Shown here piece after piece: positions 23,035 to 34,366 of a stretch of 64,000 bases of DNA. The stretch lies in assembly GCF_009017415.1 (NCBI RefSeq), contig NC_092404.1, positions 1 through 64,000 on the forward strand, read 5' to 3'. The number at the start of each line of letters is the position of its first letter. Within the stretch, counting starts at the first letter, position 1. The stretch is from Aspergillus flavus. Taxonomy: Eukaryota; Ascomycota; Eurotiomycetes; Eurotiales; Aspergillaceae. A model generated the notes under the pieces. It was not told the origin of the DNA. It made no database searches and worked only from the letters and a program-made list of their open reading frames with translations. The translations under genes were made by a program, and so were the position numbers.

Positions 23035-23699
23035 TGGCTTTCCAGCTGTTCATCAAGGCCACCTACAGTACGATCCTGGCTTCCATCAGATCCATTACTG
23101 GTTCCTTCAAATGCTCAGACCGGAGAACACTCTGTACCATTCCAGCCCGGTCGACAATACAAGTTATGGGCATGGCAGATGGAGGCTGGGAGACACAGCT
23201 ACGACTATATCCTCTCCGATAAGACGACGACGTATAGCCACTCACTTCTTATCGCCATGCTCTTAGCAGTCCGCTAGATGAGAGGCGACCTGAGACCCAG
23301 AATGCAGTTCATCAATGCGCTTGACAAGAAGTAAAGCATGTCGTTTGAGAAACCTTATGGTTTAAATAGCAATCCAGCTTAGTGAATAATCCCGAGATTT
23401 TGGTATCGGTTTATGACTATTACAGGTAACAACACATCATCCACAAATCTGGTGTGAACACCCATGAAAGCCTTCCCTGATTTGTCTATCGGCTGCGAAT
23501 TAGTTCTGTGGAACGCGTCGCCAACCAACCGCTTGTTTTCTATCGGAACCTTTAGCTCTAGGATCCGAACCCGTCCCTCAAAATCACCGGTTGGGGCGGG
23601 CTCGGGGTGGGTCTCGCGGGTTCAAATGCCACCTCTACATATTCTTATACATAATGAGCATTGTAGATCATACCAATCTGTCGATAGGCCTCACGCAAT
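23035..23699. other. Intergenic region
   Basis: 3' flank shared by two convergent genes. It contains only short ORFs and a G/C-rich block at about 23590-23635 with GGGGCGGG and GGGTGGGTC words, which is similar in style to the GC-rich hairpin at 11.2 kb. No gene is seen. Confidence 0.5.
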
Positions 23700-24122
23700 C
23701 TACGCACAAGCCCTCCACCAGGCCCATCCCCCAAATCCCAAGCATGTAATCCAGTGTCCAAAGGCCTTCATCCTGAGCGCCTTACCCCCGCTCGCCCAGA
23801 CGACGAACCCATCCGCAAGTCCGACGAGTGCACAGACCGCGGCGAAGATGGTGACGGCGATTTCCTGCCTGTAGTACTGTAGGGCAAGCAGGGTCAGACC
23901 GTAGCTCATCTCGCGGATGCCCTTGATGTACATGAGGGGTGAAACCGCACCGGGCGGGAGAGTGCGTTTGTTGTTGCCATGAGTGGAAGCGGGAGAAGCG
24001 GCGGACTCAAAGGGTAAGCCGAAACGCGGATACTCTGGGCCTGGACGCGCCACAGCATTGCAGCCCAAGGCGAGCGTCAGTGTGCCTAAGACGTAGGCCG
24101 GGATAGGACTGAAAGTGGCCAT
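23700..24122 (-). CDS. DUF4267 small membrane protein
   Basis: One exon of 140 residues. Four hydrophobic segments are visible: residues 5-25, then around 68-82 (SYGLTLLALQYY), 85-110 (IAVTIFAAVCALVGLADGFVVW), and the C-terminal WITCLGFGGWAWW. REMSYGLTLLALQY and ADGFVVWASGG fit fungal DUF4267 proteins, multi-pass membrane proteins with no assigned reaction, often found near secondary-metabolism genes. It is transcribed towards the Zn2Cys6 gene and divergently from the MFS gene, with which it shares an 850-base promoter region. Confidence 0.75.
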   Translation of the reverse strand: MATFSPIPAYVLGTLTLALGCNAVARPGPEYPRFGLPFESAASPASTHGNNKRTLPPGAVSPLMYIKGIREMSYGLTLLALQYYRQEIAVTIFAAVCALVGLADGFVVWASGGKALRMKAFGHWITCLGFGGWAWWRACA

Positions 24123-24970
24123 GTTGATTGTGGATTGAAATAGGTCACTGGGTGGAACGTATTCTTGTCAAGATCTGGGACTTATCATCGAGCGGGTCAG
24201 TTCCCAACGATTCTGCTGCGGAGGGGATTTGGCTGGGGAAGGAAGGAATAATATGGCTTTGGGTCAAAAGTTGACCCACCTCTCGCCGGAATGGAGCTTC
24301 AAGCTCGGGCAGACACAGTACCTGGACTAGCAGGATAATGGTTCGTAGGTACTACCCGGAAAGTATGGACTATGGAAGTCAATGGCACATACTTGTTTCT
24401 CCTGAGGAGGGAGAGCGGAAGGGAATCTTGTTGAGCTCGAGCTTGTCAGACCTGACTTTGACCGGACTAGACTAGACTATGTGGGATAAAAGTCACAGAC
24501 AAATAACGCAGCCCGGCTGACAGCGCCAGTCCTTCTTGGAGTTAGTGCTGATGCGTGGAGCATTTTGATATGTGTGATTGATGGATAAGAGATTCACCTT
24601 CACCGCTTACTAGGCACTCCAGAATTGTCACTGACCTGGTTAACACTGGAGAGGAATTTTCTAGAGATAACGAGCCATCTCCCCTGGAATAGCAGATTTC
24701 AGAGGCCCCGCGGAAGATCCGCGGGTGGTCCGTGAGGGTTTTGTAGTCGCTAACCTAAAGGGGCAGTTATCCATTCTTACCTAAAAAAAAAGGGCAAGAA
24801 AAACGAACATTAAAAGCAAAGAGGTGTAATAAATCTCCGGCCAAAACACAACATGTACATAATCGCCTTTTCCAACTTCTTTCTTCCATGATACCAGGCT
24901 ACTCTCTTTTTTCTCCTCGTTTTCTTGTGTCATTGTGTTTGCTGTCCATGTCTGTCGGCCATTTCACAAC
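24123..24970. other. Divergent promoter region of the DUF4267 and MFS genes
   Basis: No ORF of note. It holds the 17-base palindrome at 24708-24724 and a pyrimidine-rich stretch (24885-24930) before the transporter start. An A-run lies at 24783-24791. Confidence 0.6.
24708..24724. promoter_or_regulatory. CCGCGGA-N3-TCCGCGG palindrome
   Basis: Perfect 7-base inverted arms with a 3-base spacer, about 250 bases upstream of the MFS start. CGG/CCG content fits a Zn2Cys6 binding site, though the arms differ from CGGATTT at the SDR and regulator promoters. Confidence 0.45.
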
Positions 24971-26905
24971 ATGGGAACGCTGCCATTCGCGCGACTGCGC
25001 GCTGTTCCATACCGAATGACAAGCCGAAGTCCATACCTTACTCTAGCCGTTGTGTGAGTTCCGTCAGCGATCTCGTTTGTCATTGACTGAACGTCACAGA
25101 TGTACGGCGATGTTTCTGGACCTGGCAAATCTCAGTGCTATCACGATCGCCCTCCCGACGATACAGAAGGAGTGGGGCTCGACTGAAGGCGACCTGCAAT
25201 GGGTTATTTCGGCCTATTCGATCACGGTATGGTACTGCCACCGGTCATTTGGATATAGCGTGGGTGCTAAATCCATCAGTTCGGAGCATTTCTGCTACTA
25301 GGAGGCCGAGGGGGTGACTTGTTTGGGTAAGTGGACTTTCGGAGAAACTTCCAACACATTCGTGCTAATGCATACCATCCCACTAGCCACCACCGTGTTC
25401 TTCTATTCGGCATGTCTTTCTTTGCGCTGTTCACTATGGTTTGTGGGCTCGCCCCCAATTTTATTGGCCTCGTCGTGGCCAGGGCCCTACAGGGTAGGCT
25501 GTTTCAAACGTACATCTCCGTGGCGATCAAGCACTTACGGAACATCACAGGCATCGGTGCTGCTTTCACGATTCCCTCGGCGCAGGCCCATATTGCTGTA
25601 TGTTTCCCCGAGCCAGCAAAGAAAGCCCAGGCCCTGGGCTTCTGGGGAGTATCAGGATCCCTCGGCTTCATGTACGCTGACCACCTCGACTCTCTCATTT
25701 CTCTGCTGACATGACACAAGTATTGGTCTTATCTTAGGCGGTGTCTTGACTGCATATGTTGGTTGGCGATGGATCTTTTGGATATCCCTCATTCTGTCCG
25801 GCGTCATTATCCCCGCGGCGTTTTTCATCCTCCCACGACCTGACCGTCCACCTGCCGATGTGGTAGCGTCCCCAGAAAGCGAGCTGGAGGCAGGCCAACA
25901 ACAGGCCCGTACCAACAGCCTGGCTGCAATCTTCCAGAGAACAGTCAACCGTTTCGATCCGCTGGGCATTGCACTCAGCGTGGCGGGAATTTTACTCCTC
26001 ACGTACGCGCTCACGTCTGCAAATACAGAGGGATGGGGCAGTGCACGCATTGTTGCGCCGCTGGTCATCTCAGGGGTCCTACTCGGCTTGTTCATATTCC
26101 ACGAGTGTCGAACCACCAACGGTATTGTTGCACCGCATCTTTTCCGCTCGACCTCCTTTAACCTCACGCTCGTGCTTGCTGTGAACACGTATGCCGTCCG
26201 CCAGGCCTGCACCTATTTCCTGACCCTCCAGCTCCAGTCCTACGGCAACAGTGCGATCCACACCTCTGTCCTCTTCATCGCTCTGGGAGTCAGTGCCCTC
26301 ATATTCAACACGCTGTCCGGTCGATTAGTGCCCATTCTCGGTGCACGTCTAATGGTAAGTTTGAATAATTGATCCCTCTTCCTTTCTTGCTCTGTACTTG
26401 AAATGAGGGACCTTTTCACTAACAAGGAGTGGGGCAGTTTATCCTGGGCTGGGGTTTCTCCATTCCTGGTGTGCTCCTATTTTCCTTCGTTGACCATGAT
26501 ACGTCTTACTGGCGGTATACCTTTCCCGGGATGATTCTCTATATTGCCGGAATCGGTGCCGTATACATCACGGCCAACTTCGTCATTGTTTCCTCCGCTT
26601 CTCGAGCCGACCAGGGCGCTGTTGCCGGGGTGTTCAACCTTGCCCTGCAGGTCGGTGGTTCCGTTCTCGGTCTGGCTGTCATTACGGCCATTGCACAGGG
26701 TATCCAGCGGCGGTACGGTGAGCCATCACTCCCGAAAGATGCGTACGGTCGCATCGGCTACCAGAGTGCCTACTATAGTTGCGTTATTTTGTGTTTCGTT
26801 GCGCTGTTGCTCAGTGTATTCGCAATTGATATCCCACCGAGTATGCAGGGGACGGTGTGGAAGAGATTCCAGAAACAGCGAGCATCCTCCATGGAGGAGA
26901 AGTGA
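24971..26905 (+). CDS. MFS transporter, DHA2 (14-helix drug:H+ antiporter) type
   Basis: Seven exons (24971-25053, 25100-25226, 25280-25326, 25387-25493, 25551-25671, 25721-26354, 26438-26905) give 528 residues, every junction preserving frame. The joined N-terminal half reads as a classic major-facilitator fold: FLDLANLSAITIALP in helix 1, LQWVISAYSIT in helix 2, then LLLGGRGGDLFGHHRVLL, which is motif A of the 2-3 loop, and ALQGIGAAFTIPSA and GFWGVSGSLGF in helices 4-5. The length and the extra central helices fit DHA2 exporters. It would pump small molecules out across the plasma or vacuolar membrane. It is the likely exporter of the SDR/Zn2Cys6 group. An internal ATG at 25016 is an alternative start. 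Confidence 0.85.
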
Positions 26906-27283
26906 GATTAACGGAGATAGTATCTTGGTGTTTGAAGACCCCGGCTTTAGGGTAGACACAAATTCGTGGAGTGAGACGGGTTGTGTAGAAAAAAAAGCAT
27001 AGAGTCTAGCGCAGATAGACACTTTTAATTAATGTATTAATTTATTGGTTCTGAATTCTACCTTGCCATTCTGAGGGGGTTGATTGCAATGGTAATGCAA
27101 AGCCAATATGGTTCTACGTCTATAGCTGGTTGGACCGCATATCGATAGACAAACAAGGAGCGGGCGAAAGTAAAGCTTAAGACACCGTAGCCCCGCAAGG
27201 CCCGTATGTTCATAAGATTCCGCATCTTCATCAGGTCAAACCATATTCCATTGAGCATATCTGGCTAGGGTTTCGAGGATATA
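26906..27283. other. Intergenic region
   Basis: 3' flank of the MFS gene. Minus-strand ORFs of 66 and 98 codons are uninformative. Nothing recognised. Confidence 0.5.
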
Positions 27284-27658
27284 ATGGAGGTTGTGCTCGA
27301 AGATTCTGACATTCCCTTCCCTAGGTCTGTAACACTGTGCTGCATTAAAAGTCAAGGCATCCGCATGGGCATGCCGACCCTAACGGGCCTGGCGCAGGTG
27401 GCGGGCATCTCGCGAACACCGGAGTCGCTGGACGCCTTCCGACGTGGTAGCCTCTGTAACTGGTACAGAGACGGCAAACACATCATCGCATATCCTATAT
27501 CAACTATCCTTACCTCCTGGGCCGTCACAATTCCCGAAACGCTGGAACATGAAGAGTCGTGGCCCCAGTCTATCCCAGCGGAGATCGAGGCGCAGCGCGA
27601 GACATTGAAACGACCCCCCGCCGCGAACGTCAGATCATGGATTTCCAGTATAATCTAG
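27284..27658 (+). pseudogene. Fragment of an FAD-dependent monooxygenase
   Basis: A 124-codon frame contains TGLAQVAGISRTPESL, NWYRDGKHIIAYPI and TSWAVTIPE, which match the middle region of salicylate-hydroxylase-like flavoprotein monooxygenases. The N-terminal GxGxxG dinucleotide-binding domain and the C-terminal GDAAH motif are not found in the flanks in any frame. The start codon is arbitrary. It appears to be an internal relic, next to other broken oxidoreductase genes. Confidence 0.65.
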
Positions 27659-28432
27659 AGATCAACGATTGTTTGAAGAAAGTCAGTACATATGGCAGGA
27701 AGCGCTCCAATGCTGTGGCTGGGACCCTAGTGCCAGTGGGCTACGGTGGTCTTTTCGTGGCTTTTGTCTGACCATCTGCTGATTGACAGTCGGCTGCACT
27801 CTCCGTTTGCTTCAAATGTGGCTTGCTCTTGCTTACACAGCCCTTTCAGTTTAATGTGTTCAATCATCTGGGAGTAATATGTTCTCTTCCAGGAGCCAAT
27901 TGATATCCGCTTAGTGCTTCGTCCGTTTCACAGAAATACCATGCATTTTCAAGGCCTGGCTACTTGTCCACATTACAGCTTCTCCTTGCCTAGGCAAAAG
28001 ATAATGCAAAAGCTTCTACTGAAGCGCTATTCCAAAAATGTGTCGATGGCGCTACTGCCAAACGATGAGAGACACGTCAGTGGCTTTTGTAGTTGTCGAC
28101 TTAAACAACGTTGCATTAGTGTTGCTCATAAATTGATGATAGTCCACGTGGACCAACAATACATAGAAGGATCCTTTGCGTTGAATATGACCTAGTGAAA
28201 ATACTACAACGGCTAATGGATTAAATTGTCGCAGTAGACTAGAGGCGAATTAGACATTCGGAGAACAGGTAGCTTAAAGAGCAATGTTCGAGTAAATGGC
28301 TAAGACCAGGCGATCATGCAGAAATATCCAACACTGTATTCGAAGCTAAACCATAGAAGATCTGCCGGTCAATCTGGTAAGCGTGGTACACATTTCTGTG
28401 CCATATCTATCCGTACATCAAGCCCATGTGTT
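27659..28432. other. Gene-poor stretch
   Basis: Only ORFs of about 90-110 codons without recognisable motifs; the longest plus-strand one (28316-28654) is antisense to the dioxygenase-like pseudogene. Nothing else is seen. Confidence 0.5.
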
Positions 28433-29882
28433 TCAATGCTTTCTGTCCCATTCAATCTTAAGCTCTTCTACCAACTCGCCGTAGGACCTGTCGCTATTTG
28501 GAACAAACCGATCTTTGTGCAGGTCATTGTCAAGGAAGTCAAAGTCTTCGTAGTGTTCATTGTCGGATTGCTCAAACTGATAGCACTGCAGCGTGATGCA
28601 CACGGTCTTATAGTTGTTTTCGAGCTTATGAATCTGAAATTGCTTGTCGCCTAGCCAGGTGACATCGCCCTTGCTCAGTTTATGTGGCTTACCAACCTGC
28701 TGCGGTTCGCGGCCGTCTTGGACGGCATCATACCAAGAACAATCAATGCTACCATAGAGGACTTTGATCACTGCTGATGCCCTTCCGTGGTCATGGATCG
28801 GGGATGAATGTCCCGGGGGTCAAATTTCCATCACATAAGGTATTCCTGGGGAGTTGGCCTACTCAAGGGAAACGATGTGGTTAGATGCAAATAGACTAGA
28901 CGCTATAGAAGGGGGTTGACCGACCAAGTTGCTTCCCACAGTAATTCTCAGATAAGTCTTCGATTTATCATGAAACTCATTCTTTTTCTGTTTTTGCGCC
29001 AGGATCTTGCCGCAAACTAGGCGCGGATCTCGACAACTATAGTCAATGGCCTGTGCCAACTGAGGAAAGCTGGCGGACTCCAATGAGACATTGTGACCCG
29101 CGATATTGTGGTACAGGGCCTGACAGCCAGGAGGTAGATTGGGATATGTTGTTCGATGGTATTTGTCGAGATCTTCGAGCGATACCTGCTCATCTGAGAC
29201 GACTAGAGGGGGCTTGTCCATCGTGACGGGCAAGGGGTCATATCTCACGTCATTTCCTGGGATTTCCTAGAAGGACTGTCAATTCCTGCGTATTATGGAC
29301 ATGGGGAAAGCCGCTTACCCTGCCATTCTGCAGGATTTGTGTTGACTTCAGTTGGTCCATCCACTGTTTGGACGGTCTGTCCCCGTCAAAATGCGCCTCT
29401 AGGTATGTCAAGGACGCATTTGTGAGATGTTGACCGTATCGGAAGCGCTTATTACTCCGGTCAACAGAGATCCAGTAGACTGTAGGATCCTTCTTGGATC
29501 GGACGTTCAAGTAAGCCGACTCAGGTTGTTTCGGATAATAAACGTAAGGAAGTTTCTTGGGGCCTTTTGATTTTCTCGTCTCGGCCCGGTATTCAATCAC
29601 GGGAATATCTCTGAATGGCTCCGAATCGTTATCCTTCATTTGTAGGACACAGCTCTCAGCTGTGACCGTGAGCTTTAAGGTTGGGGAATCCGGTCCTGCG
29701 GAGCGGACAATAAACTCCAACTGCCCTGTTGTCTTCGACCTCACCGCTATTGTCCCCAAGCCTCCAATGGTCATTTCAATACTGGCAGTAGGCGCATTAT
29801 AAGAACAAGGGACACCACCAGAAAGTATCTCATCTGGCTCGGGGGCCCAGAATGGATCAGTGAAATGCTCGGCGTCTGCCAT
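28433..29882 (-). pseudogene. Cysteine-dioxygenase-like gene with two premature stops
   Basis: From 29882, exon 1 (to 29319) and the next exon (from 29266) join in phase 0 over a 52-base intron, continuing into a cupin-type cysteine dioxygenase region. The frame then meets TAG at 28861-28859 and TGA at 28822-28820, yet continues afterwards in the same frame with PPGHSSPIHDHG and ASAVIKVLYGS through FQIHKLEN to 28433. The HDH and later His would be the iron ligands. The TGA sits where the family has Trp (MEI-W-PPG), so it looks like a G-to-A change. The N-terminal 188 residues precede the dioxygenase domain and are of unknown function. No standard intron removes the TGA without removing the metal site, so I call it a pseudogene; a sequencing error is possible. 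Confidence 0.65.
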
Positions 29883-31489
29883 GACGGAGTGGATGGAATT
29901 GGCTTGGATCGAGGACAGTAGGCGCTATCATGCACCCATGGTTTGATGTCCTTGTAGAAAGGTGGGAGTCTATCGTGCTCATTAAGTAGCTTTGGGGCGC
30001 TCATTCGCAGCTCGTCAAGCGCGGCAATGCATAACTGCGACTGATGTAGCTTTTGGCATCATATGAGAGGATACATGAGGGATGCATAACCGAGCACATT
30101 AGCCACGCGAATCAGAGAGTGTAGTGGTCACTTGGGTAATAAAGCGTAGCCGAGGATCAGAAGTACTATGCATGTTCTGATAGTAGGCTGAGCTGAAAGT
30201 GGGGGGTATGCATCTGAATGGCCCTCGTCTGCCAGAGGCGAATAAACAGGTTTGCGGACCATCCTCACAGCTAAGGATCTTGTAACATTGGAGTATGCCA
30301 TGGTTGATCTAGGCTTTTGTTGTAGGTAGGCTTTCATATATTATTCTCACCGGGTTCCTTTCCCAGGATCGTTCTATCTCAAAGACCTAGTCTGCGGGCC
30401 CAAGTAGTTCCCGGCTCATTTGACTTGCAAGGTCCGCCGATGTGTAATTATCATGTTTTGTACGCCTGTGCGCTTGTGCATGAGGGAAATGCAGATCCAT
30501 TAGTAACCTTTCGTCAGCTAACCAATCATCCATGTGGGTCAAGAGAAGCATACGAGCTGAGTGGAAGCGGGGATGCTCCCGGCGACCCGATCATCATCCT
30601 CTCTCAGTAATGGCTATGATTGGAACAACATGCAGACAGTATCGCAGACTTTTCTCTGCTGGCGCGGGGTCGCTCCAATAGTACTTGATTCATTAGTTAT
30701 GGCCCACTACAATGGGTTCGAATTTGACATCCACCTTATATATCTCAATCGCGGAAGATTGCCCCACCACCCAACCTCCCATGTAAAACTTCCCATGTAA
30801 AAAGAAATGACCACTGGTTGGGATAATTGCTACTCCTCACATGCAGTGCACGAGCTGATCTAGGTAGTGCATCAGCCCCGGAAGCTATAGGCATTGCGAG
30901 ATTATCGGGGAATAGCCTGATGGATAAAATATCAACTGACTGTTATCTATTCACCTGTTACAGCAGAATACTCGATCATATACTCTATTAAGGCTTCCTG
31001 CCCTTTACATAAATCCTTCCAACCTCATGCCACAGCTCCGAGTACCTCATCCTAAAAGCGAATCCTACTACAACGACTTCTGGTCCGTCGCCCGCTCGCG
31101 CAAAAGCCGCGGCTACAACTCCTTCTCGTCTTGGCGGAAGCATGGCTCAGGACAATGCACTGCATATGGCGTTTAGAAAACATACCAATACCTGGCCTCC
31201 TAGAAGCAGATGCATAGTCCTGATTACAATGATCAATATGCAGAAGTCAGGTCGTGATATGATGCAGGTGGTCATATATACGCGGTGTGATCTACCTCTA
31301 GATATTGCTGTCTAAGTTCTAAAAGATTGAGGAATATAGGTGAAGCTTTAGTATGACCGTATGTACCGCATCTGTAAAGTTAATACTCATGGAAAGGTAA
31401 TTTAAGAGACTGTTTCTGATTCACGTCTGTTACGCTGCCACAGTAAACGAGATGATACGTACGAAGCGGCTGGCTATCTCTGTAAGAAC
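29883..31489. other. Gene-poor stretch
   Basis: Holds the presumed promoter of the dioxygenase-like gene. A short plus-strand ORF at 31027-31176 (49 codons, Ser/Arg/Tyr-rich, preceded by a pyrimidine-rich leader) is the only mildly gene-like item, and it has no recognised relatives. No other signal is seen. Confidence 0.45.
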
Positions 31490-32732
31490 TCATCCACGGC
31501 GGATGAAGTCTCGCGCATGCACGCTTCCCGCTTCTGAACGAGACAACAGGGTCTTCAAAAGCGCTCGGATATCAGTCAAGAACTCCGCTGCAGAAGTAGG
31601 GCTGGCAAAGGTAGCTACGGAGGAGGAGGTGGGTGTGGCCACTTCAGTGCTCTTGGTGGGAGCTGCATTCAAGCTGGAAGGGGTAACGCTCGAAGATACT
31701 GCAGTGGAAACAGGGCTTGGTGTGGCAGTCGTAGTCAGGCCCACACTGCTCACAGTCGCTGTTATGCCTCCAGTAGAGGTAGCGGAGTGCGCGGTCGAAG
31801 AGGCAGGAGCAGTCGTAGCGATAGTGGTACTAGAAGGGCCAGCGGGGCTCGAAGAGCCAGAGGAACTTTCAGAGCCGATCTCAGTAGTAATAGGGCCCTC
31901 CTCAATGTAGACGCCGGACCAGAACCAGTCTTCCGCCGCGTCGTCCGATTCACTACCAGGCAGACGCAGCTGGCCGACGTGCCAGTCAGCTGAGTTGGTA
32001 GAGGTAGAGGCACTAACAGGCTCGACAACCTGAGTCAAGGGCTCGGAACCGTTGGACGCCCATAGGCCAACCTTCTTGGAGTCGAAGTCAATGTCGTAGG
32101 CGAAGTTGTACCACGTTCCTGCCTCCAGCTGGACCGACCAATGTGATTTGCCGTCCGCGTTCCAGCTCAGGGTGTTGTCGGAAGAGCCAGATGCGCCATA
32201 CTTCAGCTCAGTGAAGTGACTTTCGAAGAAAGCAATCTGGTGCTCGAACGAAGGGTTGGGGGCGTTAGTCTCCTTGGTGGAAAGAGAAAAGTGATAATAC
32301 AGGTGGCCCGAGCCAAGATCAGCCTTTGTCTGAGGGATGAGCTCGGAGCGCTCCATGGTCTGCCCATTCCAGAAAGAGGTTCCATCCTAATGAACGTGGT
32401 TAGGTGAAGTGGGCAAATGTATTCCAGCGTGGTTTAACGTACAATAGTGATCCGCAGTCCCTGTGCGTCGGCAGCCGCCGGGTTCTTGAATTCGGGGGAA
32501 ATGCCCAGATACTCGGACGTTTTGCCAGAGCCGTGAATATACCATTGCCATGCGCCGACCTGGTTAGACCAGGACCCTAGAACTGTCAGTGAAGTGCTTG
32601 TTGAAAGATGCTGGTTTATGTACATTTGTCAATGTCGTCCACGGTGAGCGAAGAATCAGAGATACCGCTCCACAGCACGGATCCAGCCAGCGTGGCAGCG
32701 GGAAGAGCAAGAAGAGTAATGAGCGACTGCAT
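31490..32732 (-). CDS. Secreted GH131 beta-glucanase
   Basis: Three exons (32732-32624, 32576-32443, 32386-31490) give 379 residues. The start MQSLITLLALPAATLAG is a secretion signal. The spliced protein then follows the GH131 catalytic domain: VLWSGI, KWSWSNQVGAWQWYIHG, FWNGQTMERSELIPQT (with the conserved acidic residue in ERSEL), HWSVQLEAGTWYNFAYDIDF, WHVGQLRLPG and FWSGVYIEEGPITT. GH131 enzymes hydrolyse beta-1,3/1,6- and beta-1,4-glucans outside the cell. After about residue 262 comes a long Ser/Thr/Ala-rich tail, probably O-glycosylated, without a visible cellulose-binding module. Introns are 47 and 56 bases with good sites. It is intact, unlike several neighbours. Confidence 0.9.
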
Positions 32733-34366
32733 AGTGAGAAATAGAAGTAAAAATGAACGTAAACGAATTGATAATGCGACCGGCACAGTTGGGGAGAAGT
32801 TGTGGTTGTGGGCTTTGGCATCTTTAAAAGTCAGGAGTGGGTCCTGTCAATCTTATACTGAAACAAGCAAGGGTGAAGCTCGTTTTACATTGATTATATT
32901 CTCGGCTCTTAATGAGAAGCTTGACAACATCGGAAATTAGTGGTAGAGTGATCCGGCTTGCTTGCAATCTATACTTGAAACAACAGCATCTTACCGTATA
33001 TGGCGTGGAATGCAACCCTTGTTCAATTCGAACTAGTTTCATTTTACTGCAGTGACTGTATAAGATATTCCCTATAGATTCGGTTTATTTGAAACATGCC
33101 TTCCGCTTCGGCTTCACGTCTTTCCGGACTGCCAAAGGAATTCTGAATCCTGTGAACTAATGGATTTTCTATTTGGCTTTCGAACCTTTTCCGCGAGTAA
33201 AGGGCCTTCAAGGCATCTCAACAATCCTGCCACGGAAGGCGTGGCACTTGATTATAGAGGTATACCAGTTCCTTTTCTTTACTTTTCTTCTTGCCTCCGT
33301 CCTTTACTTTCCTTTTATTTCTTTCTTTATTTTTGAATAGGGTTTTCAATGAGCTACATCCCTTCGAGATTGGATTTGGACTCTCTATAGCCACAGTCCC
33401 AATCGCCGCACGGTTCAGAACATTAATCGCACCTCCCATTGAGCGGACAACTTGAATGATAAAGAATCTCAGAGGCCATGACAAAAGCCCAGGTAGCCAT
33501 TTGGTGGCAAAGAAGTCGGAAATGTTGCTGGAAGATATTTTTAAAGTATAAGGGCACGATGGCCCTTTGGGTTCACTGATATTTCGATAAACGCATTATA
33601 GGCTTGCTCTTTAGTGATGAGCCTGAGGATGTACTTACGGCGCACGGTACTTTCGTCATATACTGCAAAAGCCCTCTACTTAAGTACCAACCTTCACCAG
33701 GTTGTCCTGGCCCAGGCTATACCTGGAATTCCAGATCGTCAGTCAGATGCTCGGCGCCAGTATGGGCGATACCATGAAGCGACTCGAGCATATGTAGAAA
33801 GGGGGAGGTAATGGATCCTATAGGTAGGGTCATCCGCTAGCAAAAGCCCGACGAAAAGTGTTATCTGGCCCATACAGGACCATGATATTGAATCTTTTGA
33901 CCCCCGAAGAATAGTGGATTTACTGACTACCGGCGGAATGGGCAACAGAGATCGGCGACCTAACAGGTATCTTAACCGCCTGGCCGACGACATCCTCACC
34001 TACCGCTACGTTACTGTCACCCAATAGCTTCAGAATAGGAACTATTAGAGTTCGCCATTCGAGAGCGGGTTTTGATTTTTGAACCTGAATTGCCTTCCCG
34101 GATCGAATTGTCTTTACAGAAGGCATTGGAAGCGCCGTTGGATGAGACGATACTAAAAATATGAGCCGCTAATGCATGGTAACTGCGCCGCACCAGGGAT
34201 GCCCGGGCCCTTACGGGATCTTATAAGAACTGGGGCTCGCTGGGCAAGGGGGAAGGGGAAAGATTAATCCCCTTCATCGAACGTGCTGCCTCTGACATTC
34301 CTTCTCCTGCTTCTTTATTCGGTATTTCTGAATCCATCACGCTTACAGACGGTTATCCTCACCACC
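32733..34366. other. Intergenic region between the divergent GH131 and dynamin-like genes
   Basis: Contains both promoters; TTATAAGAA near 34220 is TATA-like for the dynamin gene. Minus-strand ORFs at 33739-34126 (68-86 codons) have no recognised domain and are probably noise or a relic. Nothing else is supported. Confidence 0.5.

Noticed and set aside
25652..26212. Minus-strand ORF of 186 codons in the DHA2 transporter
   Set aside because: Antisense to transporter exons whose frames and splice sites agree with the family.
31452..31910. Plus-strand ORF of 152 codons (Val/Glu/Ala-rich)
   Set aside because: It is the reverse-strand shadow of the Ser/Thr-rich tail of the GH131 protein.
34283..34366. 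Extra N-terminal 28 residues on the dynamin-like protein (start at 34283)
   Set aside because: The stretch is hydrophobic and unlike dynamin N termini, and the downstream ATG has a better context. A leader sequence is more likely.
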